Shown in pieces: positions 54,662-64,000 of a DNA stretch of 64,000 nt. The stretch lies in assembly GCA_039000515.1 (NCBI GenBank), contig JBCFYV010000012.1, positions 128,784,652-128,848,651 on the forward strand. Reading direction: 5' to 3'. Both the position numbers and the translations under genes were made by a program. The DNA comes from Timema cristinae (taxonomy: Eukaryota; Arthropoda; Insecta; Phasmatodea; Timematidae). Positions within the stretch are counted from its first letter, which is position 1. Each line of letters opens with the position of its first letter. The notes beneath the pieces are model-generated. The model worked only from the letters and a program-made list of their open reading frames with translations, made no database searches and was not told the DNA's origin.

Positions 54662-54934
54662 CAGGTGACCTGGTGGTCTAGGGGTAAGGTGTCAGACTTC
54701 TATGCTGGCGGCCGGGGTTCAATCCTCGGACCTGGCAAAGATTTATCTGATTACCAAACCCTTCCTTCACCTCTGACAAGACATCTTGTGAATGTGTGGA
54801 ATGCCAGGCCTCCACCGTGGTTCGGATTCCACGTTAAACTGTAGGTCCTCCATTTCATCTCACAATCACCCTACCATTACACATTAGCGTAAGTGTGTAT
54901 AACCCGAATGGGTAGTAAGACGCGGTGCTAATAA
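54662..54934 (+). mobile_element. Full-length tRNA-derived SINE with 14-bp target duplication
   Basis: The tRNA-like head reads GTGACCTGGTGGTCTAGGGG (A-box TGGTCTAGGGG), and GGGTTCAATCCTCGG holds the B-box. The body runs CACCTCTGACAAGACATC, GGCCTCCACCGTGGTTCGG, CATCTCACAATCACCCTAC, with the tail ACCCGAATGGGTAGTAAGAC ending in TAATAA repeats. TAATATTTAAAATA flanks it at 54648-54661 and 54935-54948. This copy defines the family; those at 42184, 49980, 52105 and 59061 are 5'-truncated. Confidence 0.95.
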
Positions 54935-55104
54935 TAATATTTAAAATAATTAGGTACTAGGATACAAACCTTTGATAATATAAAATATTATCATGGTCCC
55001 TACCCAACCTAGCTAAACCTAACCTGTTATGCAATTATAATTTAACAATTTGAATATTAATATTACTGATTAAGTGAACAATTTTATTTCTAAAGTAATG
55101 TGAA

Positions 55105-55509
55105 TTGGAGTATTTTATGGATTGCTCAGAGAGAGTATGGTTAGTAAGGGCAATCATGGCGGTGTATGACAGAAACAAAGGTTGCGTAATTAGGGTGTAT
55201 GTAGCGTTGTTGGAACTGAACAGGGTGTTAGACAAGACTGTGGCTGTTTATTGTTGTCACGGACAAGTGTGTGAGGACACAGTTGGTGAACAATGTGAAA
55301 TAAGTGTGGATCCAGTGACGAAGCAAGTATATGAAGGTAGAGTGTGTGGAGCAAAAGGAAGGAGCAGGCTATGTAAGACGTGGTTAAATGTTGTAGACAA
55401 ATGTGTGAAAAGGAGAAACATTAATAAAAGAGCTTGTATGACTCGGTGTACGGATGTTGTTGAAGTGAAGGGAGTATGCGAGGATAGGAAGTGTGGAGAA
55501 AGTTGGTGA
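55105..55509 (+). mobile_element. LINE ORF remnant (region behind the reverse transcriptase)
   Basis: A 134-codon open frame. Its second half (VYEGRVCGAKGRSRLCKTWL, NVVDKCVKRRNINKRACMTR, then CTDVVEVKGVCEDRKC) resembles the end of arthropod LINE polyproteins, in which a (G)R-RPRKTW block is followed by a Cys-rich 'CM-x-DEAK-VC-DR' end. Here RPR has become RLC and the usual ending is lost. The first half is not recognised. Openness over 400 bp is probably chance plus recent origin. Confidence 0.5.
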
Positions 55510-55849
55510 GGATGGATAAGTACGGAGTTGAGTTTCGTGCTTACCTTGCTTGGGAACTGTGTGATTAGTTGTGAATGCATGTATATAGGAAACAATGTTG
55601 GATCAACATAACGCAAGTCAAAACAAAAGATAATCATGATTATTTAATGATTCTCTTGTGATTTAATTTTATAATCATTCAAAAAGATCAGACCTTGCAA
55701 ATCCCGGTATTATTCTGTGTGTACTGTATGTAACAAAACAATGGCCTGGATGTTGCAATATTGTCTCGAGTGATTTGACCTCTGAACCATCCATCTACCC
55801 TTATAAACATAACATTTTATTCAAAAAGAAATGTTGGTGGTAAAACCCC

Positions 55850-57475
55850 TTGTCAAGGGATTTTAACACTTTTAAACTTTACCTTCGTGGATTTTTTTTC
55901 AAATTTAACTCACTTAATGTACCCTTATAGGTAGTCAAAAATGCAAATTTTTTCAGATTTTTATCTGCATTGGCTTGTTACAGCCCTCTGAAATCTAAAA
56001 AAATATTATTTTTTTTTAAATGCAATTTTTTGCTGACATGTAGGCCCTAATTACAAAATAAATTATAACTCAGGCTAGAAATGAGATAAAAGTCTGAGCA
56101 AAAAACATGATATATAACATCACTAGTTTGGTACATGTTTTCAGCTCAAGGTCATATACAAATTTTGACCTGAATTTTTCAAAAACCTAATTTTTTAAAC
56201 TTATGAAAAAAAATCACACATGGACTTGTATTTTAACATTGTTTGTGGAAAGTTTCATTGTGCGATATTGTGTTTGTCAATTTTCTAAAAAAATAATGCA
56301 AAGGATAAACCATTAGTGTATAAGTAAGATTGCAATTTACACTCAAAATTGTCAATTCCTTTGGATAAATATCACTATTTTTTAGTTCAGAACAGTGATA
56401 TTGTACTAGTGTTAGGTTAAATATGCTAACAGGGTAAGGGGGTGGTAGTGAGGTAGGTAAAACCAAACAAAGATTCTTAAAACAAGAACTGATATATTGA
56501 AATTTATAAATAATTGTACCTTTCAAGTTATCATTGTCGCAATCCCTTTCATATTATCAACTACAATCCCTCGTGACATAATTTTGAGTAAGTGCGGCTG
56601 GTGGGACATCTGGGTTCCACCGACAGGGGCTCCTAGTTTATCTCAAAGTCCTGTCGGTATGTAAAGGATAGAGCAGGACCTTCACTCCCATCAAATCATT
56701 TCAAAACTACACCAAGACACCAGTGATTGTTGTAATCACACGTTACATATCCTTTCACTTCCGCTAGTGTTGGTGTCTGACAAAGAATGCTCACTCTTTG
56801 TCAGTATCTCTTATCTGGCACAGGGAGGGAACTGCGGAACTTCCAGGTTCCTGGTATTGGGTTCTCAACCACAAATCACTCGTCAAGCAATATCTCTTCT
56901 TCTTTATGTCGTTCACTCACTATTTAAAAAAATAACTCCCTGGAGTCAATGTTGGCCTGACTCCGTGTAAACAGCTGTGATGGTGTCACAATTTGCTCTT
57001 CATATGGTTGTTGGAGACATGCTCTTGCTGCACGTCTCCCCCCAGATCATCGCATACTCCTGTACCATGGGCTGTTGCGTAGAAATGCCACTGAGCCTTG
57101 ATTCCAAACTCACTCTGGTGGTGGCATATGTTTGTCTCTAAACTGTGCCGCAGAGAAGTGGTAGAATTTGTTCAAATAGAGTCGAGGCACAACTGATGGT
57201 AGCTGTTGACTCTCACTCTACAAGCAGCTTATTCAGGTTTCAACATGTTTCAACATGTTGCTTGTACATGACTGTAGTCTGTTATGTCACCCAACCATCC
57301 CTCCCTATCCCCCACCCACACTGAACTAGCATCATAGTAATCATTTATTTTTTAATTGCATGTCATGAAAATTTGCACTTTTGACTACCTCTGAGAGTAC
57401 ATTAGATGAGCCAAATTTGAAAAAAAATCCAAGGTGAGGTTTTTTTTTATTGGTTCACTTGACGTGGAATGACCC
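55850..57475. mobile_element. DNA transposon with long inverted repeats
   Basis: Left arm about 55888-55952 and right arm about 57368-57432 are reverse complements over about 65 bp: TGGATTTTTTTTCAAATTT, then CATTAATGTAC-like sequence, then GTAGTCAAAAATGCAAATTT. Similarity fades outward; GTCAAG words near both outer ends suggest the termini. The interior carries a decayed minus-strand transposase-like gene. It lies in COX5B intron 2. Superfamily not identified. Confidence 0.7.
56585..57290 (-). pseudogene. Decayed DDE-type transposase-like protein
   Basis: Minus-strand fragments in different frames, in a plausible order: FSAAQFRDKHM near 57140; HHQSEFGIKAQWHFYATAHG and TGVCDDLGG near 57110-57050; RRAARACLQQPYEEQIV near 57030; PIPGTWKFRSSLPVPDKRY near 56860-56800; EVKGYVTCDYNNHWCLGVV near 56760. 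The 'WHFxATxHGxGxCD..GG' block recurs in transposase-like proteins of insects and other animals (recollection). Frameshifts and stops make it inactive. It lies between the inverted repeats of the surrounding element. Confidence 0.55.
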
Positions 57476-57934
57476 TTACATCTTTTATCTGTGTGCGACT
57501 AGAGTAGATAGTAAGTAATACATGGTGTCGAAACTAGTCTTTTAACTAACATCAAACTATCACCATGTCTTGAAAATATCCTACTTGATATAGATTGAGA
57601 AACTCAAATATTCTTAGTTTATACCACAGCTGTATGTTCAGGCAAAATAACAACACAAAGTTGTTATATTCTAATATTTAGCTTGGTCTAGTTATTACAA
57701 GCTAATCCTATGGTGGATAAAAAAATGGCTTATATTGGTTTAATCAACGTTTAAAATGTGCCAAAACTTTTTTCCTCCAGGGGAATGTAAAGACTTGGCA
57801 TGGTTACCAACATTGTACATTTGGTCGATTAGTGTTTTTAGTACAGGCCTACCGGGTCTTCATATTAACTGTTTGCCAAGATTGCACGATACAATGAGGA
57901 GTTGTCGAATAGGCCTGCTCTGTTATTCTTCCAG

Positions 57935-58141
57935 CACCCATTTGACCAGAAGTTATTCAAGCGAGGACCAGGGACTAAGGACAGTCCTAACCTCATTCCT
58001 TCAGCGTTTGAAGCGCGCATGGTGGGTTGTATCTGCGAACCAGAGGCGACTCACATCAACTGGATGTGGCTGCACAAGGGGTATCCAAAGCGCTGCTCGT
58101 GCGGCCATTGGTTTCAACTCGAGGAAAAAGCACCTCTGTAG
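57935..58141 (+). CDS. COX5B: Cytochrome c oxidase subunit 5B, exon 3
   Basis: It follows ATTCTTCCAG, phase 0, 68 codons plus TAG. It encodes HPFDQKLFKRGPGTKDSPNL, IPSAFEARMVGCICEPEATH, INWMWLHKGYPKRCSCGHWF and QLEEKAPL. The zinc ligands are visible as C-x-C (residues 83 and 85) and C-x-C (105 and 107). The second pair is C-x2-C in vertebrates; the shorter form is, as I recall, usual in insects. The frame is intact. Confidence 0.97.
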   Translation, partial: HPFDQKLFKRGPGTKDSPNLIPSAFEARMVGCICEPEATHINWMWLHKGYPKRCSCGHWFQLEEKAPL

Positions 58142-58284
58142 ATAGTGAACGTGCTTCTATTTCTTGTCTTGTAGTCATTAAGTGTTGAAGTTTTGAACTT
58201 GATTAAAATTAATGAATGTTTAATCTGGACTGGGATGGTAACAATATTTGTAAATTATGTTAATGTATGAGAAGTTTGGTTGTA

Positions 58285-58290
58285 AATAAA
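58285..58290 (+). terminator. COX5B polyadenylation signal
   Basis: AATAAA in TGTAAATAAAAGTAAAAC, 144 nt after the COX5B stop codon, a normal 3'-UTR length. Confidence 0.7.
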
Positions 58291-58437
58291 AGTAAAACAT
58301 AAGATGTATTCTACAAATAATATTGATACACCCAAATGGTTTTGAAAATATTTGCAATGCAAAAAATGTTGAATCTATCTATTCATTTATCAGAAAAAGT
58401 TCTTATTTAACTATCATCATTAGTAAGTAATCCCTAA

Positions 58438-58441
<4 letters not shown>

Positions 58442-58470
<29 letters not shown>
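58442..58470. repeat. (AT)n microsatellite
   Basis: About 14 AT units downstream of COX5B. Confidence 0.95.
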
Positions 58471-59046
58471 CAACTAAATCATTTAAAGTCAAATGGCTGT
58501 ATAATAGAAGTGAAACCCTCATCGCTAAAAACCAGATTTTGCCTTTTTGTTTCTCCCTTAATCGTGAAACAGGTAGCCGAGCGATGTGTGCAGTTAGTGT
58601 TATGATCAACAGCACTTGACACACTTGTGGTCAAATGGAATAAGATGTAACTCTCTCGTTAGACTGAACTGTCCAAGGGATATCAAGATTCAAATATAGG
58701 TCTGGCAGACTTAGATGTTTTTAATTATTTTTTTACTCTCCCTCCACACAAATGTAGATACACTTCCTCTAAATTCCACCTTCCATAACTCTTAACATAT
58801 TGGTATAAATATTATATTTTGAACGAGTAGTGAGACATTCTATCAAAAACCCACAATGTGACTTGTCTAGGTTTTAAAATCACGTTAACATTGCCTACTT
58901 TCTGCTTTTTTCCCCTTAAGTGCCCATTTGGGTGCCCAAACTTCATGTTTGCCTGCCTATTTTAAAAATGTTCGGTGCCTAAGTATCTGACAACCAGAAG
59001 GTTGAAACTTGGCACCCAGGAAGCCAGACAATTCCTGACTGCATGT
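58471..59046. other. Intergenic, nothing recognised
   Basis: AT-rich DNA without a convincing ORF or RNA gene. Confidence 0.5.
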
Positions 59047-59060
59047 TCTAACGTGCTACT

Positions 59061-59235
59061 TTCACCTCTGACAAGATTTCTCGTGACTGTGGGGAATGCC
59101 AGGCCTCCACCGCGGTTCGGATTCCACGTTAAACTGTAGGTCCTTCATTTCATCTCACAATCACCCTACCATTACACATTAGCGTAAGTGCTTATAACCT
59201 GAACGGGAAGTAAGACGTGATAATAGTAATAATAA
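59061..59235 (+). mobile_element. SINE, 5'-truncated, with 14-bp target duplication
   Basis: It starts inside the family body (TCACCTCTGACAAGATTTC) and continues through GGCCTCCACCGCGGTTCGG and CATCTCACAATCACCCTAC to the tail ACCTGAACGGGAAGTAAGAC and TAATAATAAT. TCTAACGTGCTACT occurs at 59047-59060 and again at 59236-59249. A clean example of 5' truncation during target-primed insertion. Confidence 0.95.
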
Positions 59236-59249
59236 TCTAACGTGCTACT

Positions 59250-60012
59250 CTCAAGAGAAAGCTGTCGGTTGTGGCTTGTTAAAGAGCTCTGTAAGGTTTG
59301 TGAAAGAACCTTTCCTAGCAAAATTGGTAGGCCCTTTCACTCTTGCTCATAGAAATTATCATGTTCTAATATAATCAGTTGGCTCAGAAAATGCACATAA
59401 TATGTTAATAATTTGACTGGTAGAGAAAAGGGGGTGGGGCTTACAGTTTCTAAAACTAATTATCACTGATAGAAGAATTAAATGTACTACCTCGAACCAC
59501 CATAAAGGTCTGGATATTCATAACTTTCAAAATGAATGGAAAGGGGTTCCAAAACTAATTCAAGAAAACAGTCTTGGTAATAGTATAATACATTATAAAT
59601 GTTCAAGATAATTCTCTGTCATAGTTTGTCTGCTATCAAGTTATTTATATTGTTTAATGAAAATAGTCACTGATTAGTTTAATGTAAAATGTTGAAAGTC
59701 AAACCTTTTCTAATAATCCACTACATTTGAACTCGCATCCTATCAGGTAAGTGAAAATCCTCACTCTTTCACTCATTACTAACTCTCCCAATTTCCTGAA
59801 TAGCTAAAAGGCTTAAATTTTGCATAGTTGTGCATCAGGGGTATTTTATAAAAACTATGCCTAAATAATAATTAAGATTTTATCTTTGAGGGGTGGAAAA
59901 GGGGGGTTTGAACATTTTCGTTCATTTTAAAGCAGTGGACATAAAAGAGTCTTGAAATTTAAAATAAAAGTTCCATTTTAGAATTGTATAAAATGGTTAT
60001 GAGTAATTTCCT
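59250..60012. other. Intergenic, nothing recognised
   Basis: AT-rich DNA leading up to the 63-bp array; no gene, RNA or transposon identified. Confidence 0.5.
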
Positions 60013-63000
60013 AAAATGGAGATATGAAGAAAGGGGTATGGCAGATTTCTTCTACTCACATACCTTGTGTACACCAAAATGGAGATATGAAGAAAGGGGT
60101 ATGGCAGATTTCTTCTACTCACATACCTTGTGTACACCAAAATGGAGATATGAAGAAAGGGGTATGGCAGATTTCTTCTACTCACATACCTTGTGTACAC
60201 CAAAATGGAGATATGAAGAAAGGGGTATGGCAGATTTCTTCTACTCGCGTACCTTGTGTACACCAAAATGGAGATATGAAGAAAGGGGTATGGCAGATTT
60301 CTTCTACTCACATACCTTGTGTACACCAAAATGGAGATATGAAGAAAGGGGTATGGCAGATTTCTTCTACTCGCGTACCTTGTGTACACCAAAATGGAGA
60401 TATGAAGAAAGGGGTATGGCAGATTTCTTCTACTCACATACCTTGTGTACACCAAAATGGAGATATGAAGAAAGGGGTATGGCAGATTTCTTCTACTCGT
60501 GTACCTTGTGTACACCAAAATGGAGATATGAAGAAAGGGGTATGGCAGATTTCTTCTACTCACATACCTTGTGTACACCAAAATGGAGATATGAAGAAAG
60601 GGGTATGGCAGATTTCTTCTACTCGCGTACCTTGTGTACACCAAAATGGAGATATGAAGAAAGGGGTATGGCAGATTTTCTTCTACTCCATACCTTGTGT
60701 ACACCAAAATGGAGATATGAAGAAAGGGGTATGGCAGATTTCTTCTACTCACATACCTTGGTGTACACCAAAATGGAGATATGAAGAAAGGGGTATGGCA
60801 GATTTCTTCTACTCGCGTACCTTGTGTACACCAAAATGGAGATATGAAGAAAGGGGTATGGCAGATTTCTTCTACTCACATACCTTGTGTACACCAAAAT
60901 GGAGATATGAAGAAAGGGGTATGGCAGATTTCTTCTACTCCATACCTTGTGTACACCAAAATGGAGATATGAAGAAAGGGGTATGGCAGATTTCTTCTAC
61001 TCACATACCTTGTGTACACCAAAATGGAGATATGAAGAAAGGGGTATGGCAGATTTCTTCTACTCGCATACCTTGTGTACACCAAAATGGAGATATGAAG
61101 AAAGGGGTATGGCAGATTTCTTCTACTCACATACCTTGTGTACACCAAAATGGAGATATGAAGAAAGGGGTATGGCAGATTTCTTCTACTCACATACCTT
61201 GTGTACACCAAAATGGAGATATGAAGAAAGGGGTATGGCAGATTTCTTCTACTCCATACCTTGTGTACACCAAAATGGAGATATGAAGAAAGGGGTATGG
61301 CAGATTTCTTCTACTCACATACCTTGTGTACACCAAAATGGAGATATGAGAAGAAAGGGGTATGGCAGATTTCTTCTACTCACATACCTTGTGTACACCA
61401 AAATGGAGATATGAAGAAAGGGGTATGGCAGATTTCTTCTACTCGCATACCTTGTGTACACCAAAATGGAGATATGAAGAAAGGGGTATGGCAGATTTCT
61501 TCTACTCACATACCTTGTGTACACCAAAATGGAGATATGAAGAAAGGGGTATGGCAGATTTCTTCTACTCACATACCTTGTGTACACCAAAATGGAGATA
61601 TGAAGAAAGGGGTATGGCAGATTTCTTCTACTCATACCTTGTGTACACCAAAATGGAGATATGAAGAAAGGGTTATGGCAGATTTCTTCTACTCCTACCT
61701 TGTGTACACCAAAATGGAGATATGAAGAAAGGGTATGGCAGATTTCTTCTACTCACATACCTTGTGTACACCAAAATGGAGATATGAAGAAAGGGGTATG
61801 GCAGATTTCTTCTACTCGCGTACCTTGTGAACCAAAATGGAGATATGAAGAAAGGGGTATGGCAGATTTCTTCTACTCACATACCTTGTGTACACCAAAA
61901 TGGAGATATGAAGAAAGGGGTATGGCAGATTTTCTTCTACTCACTACCTTGTGTACACCAAAATGGAGATATGAAGAAAGGGGTATGGCAGATTTCTTCT
62001 ACTCACATACCTTGTGTACACCAAAATGGAGATATGAAGAAAGGGGTATGGCAGATTTCTTCTACTCACTACCTTGTGTACACCAAAATGGAGATATGAA
62101 GAAAGGGGTATGGCAGATTTCTTCTACTCCATACCTTGTGTACACCACAAATGGAGATATGAAGAAAGGGGTATGGCAGATTTCTTCTACTCGCGTACCT
62201 TGTGTACACCAAAAATGGAGATATGAAGAAAGGGGTATGGCAGATTTCTTCTACTCGCGTACCTTGTGTACACCAAAATGGAGATATGAAGAAAGGGGTA
62301 TGGCAGATTTCTTCTACTCACATACCTTGTGTACACCAAAATGGAGATATGAAGAAAGGGGTATGGCAGATTTCTTCTACTCCGTACCTTGTGTACACCA
62401 AAATGGAGATATGAAGAAAGGGGTATGGCAGATTTCTTCTACTCACATACCTTGTGTACACCAAAATGGAGATATGAAGAAAGGGGTATGGCAGATTTCT
62501 TCTACTCGCGATCCTTGTGTACACCAAAATGGAGATATGAAGAAAGGGGTATGGCAGATTTCTTCTACTCACATACCTTGTGTACACCAAAATGGAGATA
62601 TGAAGAAAGGGGTATGGCAGATTTCTTCTACTCACTACCTTGTGTACACCAAAATGGAGATATGAAGAAAGGGGTATGGCAGATTTCTTCTACTCGCGTA
62701 CCTTGTGTACACCAAAATGGAGATATGAAGAAAGGGGTATGGCAGATTTCTTCTACTCACATACCTTGTGTACACCAAAATGGAGATATGAAGAAAGGGG
62801 TATGGCAGATTTCTTCTACTCACATACCTTGTGTACACCAAAATGGAGATATGAAGAAAGGGGTATGGCAGATTTCTTCTACTCACATACCTTGTGTACA
62901 CCAAAATGGAGATATGAAGAAAGGGTATGGCAGATTTCTTCTACTCACATACCTTGTGTACACCAAAATGGAGATATGAAGAAAGGGGTATGGCAGATTT

Positions 63001-63813
63001 CTTCTACTCACATACCTTGTGTACACCAAAATGGAGATATGAAGAAAGGGGTATGGCAGATTTCTTCTACTCGCATACCTTGTGTACACCAAAATGGAGA
63101 TATGAAGAAAGGGGTATGGCAGATTTCTTCTACTCACATACCTTGTGTACACCAAAATGGAGATATGAAGAAAGGGGTATGGCAGATTTCTTCTACTCAC
63201 ATACCTTGTGTACACCAAAATGGAGATATGAAGAAAGGGTATGGCAGATTTCTTCTACTCGCGTACCTTGTGTACACCAAAATGGAGATATGAAGAAAGG
63301 GGTATGGCAGATTTCTTCTACTCGCGTACCTTGTGTACACCAAAATGGAGATATGAAGAAAGGGGTATGGCAGATTTCTTCTACTCACATACCTTGTGTA
63401 CACCAAAATGGAGATATGAAGAAAGGGGTATGGCAGATTTCTTCTACTCACATACCTTGTGTACACCAAAATGGAGATATGAAGAAAGGGGTATGGCAGA
63501 TTTCTTCTACTCGCGTACCTTGTGTACACCAAAATGGAGATATGAAGAAAGGGGTATGGCAGATTTCTTCTACTCACATACCTTGTGTACACCAAAATGG
63601 AGATATGAAGAAAGGGGTATGGCAGATTTCTTCTACTCGCGTACCTTGTGTACACCAAAATGGAGATATGAAGAAAGGGGTATGGCAGATTTCTTCTACT
63701 CGCATACCTTGTGTACACCAAAATGGAGATATGAAGAAAGGGGTATGGCAGATTTCTTCTACTCGCGTACCTTGTGTACACCAAAATGGAGATATGAAGA
63801 AAGGGGTATGGCA
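60013..63813. repeat. 63-bp minisatellite, about 60 copies
   Basis: Unit: AAAATGGAGATATGAAGAAA, GGGGTATGGCAGATTTCTTC, TACTCACATACCTTGTGTAC, ACC. The chief variable word is CACATAC, GCGTAC, GCATAC or GTGTAC; in the first third CACATAC and GCGTAC units often alternate, suggesting a 126-bp dimer. Scattered one-base indels (for example near 60674, 60760, 61348, 61672, 61730, 61828) shift frames. 63 is a multiple of three, so frames of up to 420 codons with a 21-residue period stay open on both strands; there is no sign of a real gene. Confidence 0.97.
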
Positions 63814-63829
63814 GCTAGTTATAAATAAA

Positions 63830-64000
63830 CCAAAAAGTGTGGTGAACCCTCAACATGAGATGGTTGTATTATACAGAGCGATTCCACATTTGCATGTGGG
63901 GGGGAGGGGGGGGAGAATAACTGAAGTCTGGGGAAGGCACTTATTCATATTTTTATGGTTGGTAGTCGGTGTTTATCTTGAAAAATTTAATGGAAATTCA
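63830..64000. other. Right flank, nothing recognised
   Basis: Short unique sequence with a G-rich stretch at 63898-63915; no gene seen before the window ends. Confidence 0.5.

Noticed and set aside
60024..61286. 420-codon frame of 21-residue repeats
   Set aside because: Both strands and several frames are equally open, variants are not codon-biased, and frames break at array indels. It reflects unit length, not coding.

Overview
This looks like nuclear DNA from an insect, possibly a hemipteran (inference). The evidence is intron-split genes with GT-AG junctions, AT-rich introns and intergenic DNA, tRNA-derived SINEs, LINE and DNA-transposon relics, and very long minisatellites. A 100-N gap marks a scaffolded draft assembly. 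No bacterial features, true tRNA genes, rRNA genes or CRISPR arrays were seen.

Layout: (1) 1-6515 is a 33-bp minisatellite, badly deletion-ridden on its left side and interrupted by a 134-nt T run and an 852-nt G run. (2) 6661-10254 holds the last three recognisable exons of a DEK-like chromatin gene (+). (3) 10.3-26.4 kb is gene-poor, with a dead Ty3/gypsy-like retroelement (15.8-18.2 kb), two nested inverted-repeat elements (18.6-20.6 kb) and a 97-bp direct-repeat pair. (4) 26415-41445 is a complete six-exon peroxin gene Pex13 (+). Its introns hold five minisatellites, several SINEs, a transposase-like pseudogene, a TA-target transposon sitting inside one minisatellite, and a small MITE. 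(5) 49205-45470 holds the coding exons of ribosomal protein S7 (-), with two one-base assembly deletions. (6) 52759-58141 is a complete three-exon gene for cytochrome c oxidase subunit 5B (+); its large second intron holds a SINE, a LINE tail and a long-inverted-repeat transposon with a decayed transposase. (7) 60013-63813 is a 63-bp minisatellite of about 60 copies.

The four genes (chromatin, peroxisome import, ribosome, respiratory chain) are unrelated housekeeping genes with no operon-like logic. The notable biology is in the repeats: at least seven independent minisatellites, several with units that differ mainly at one CpG (CG, TG and CA forms); different SINE heads that share one 3' tail; and a dated transposon insertion. 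Three conserved coding exons each lack one base, and the left array is full of small deletions, so indel error in the assembly must be kept in mind everywhere. I found no convincing new biological system.
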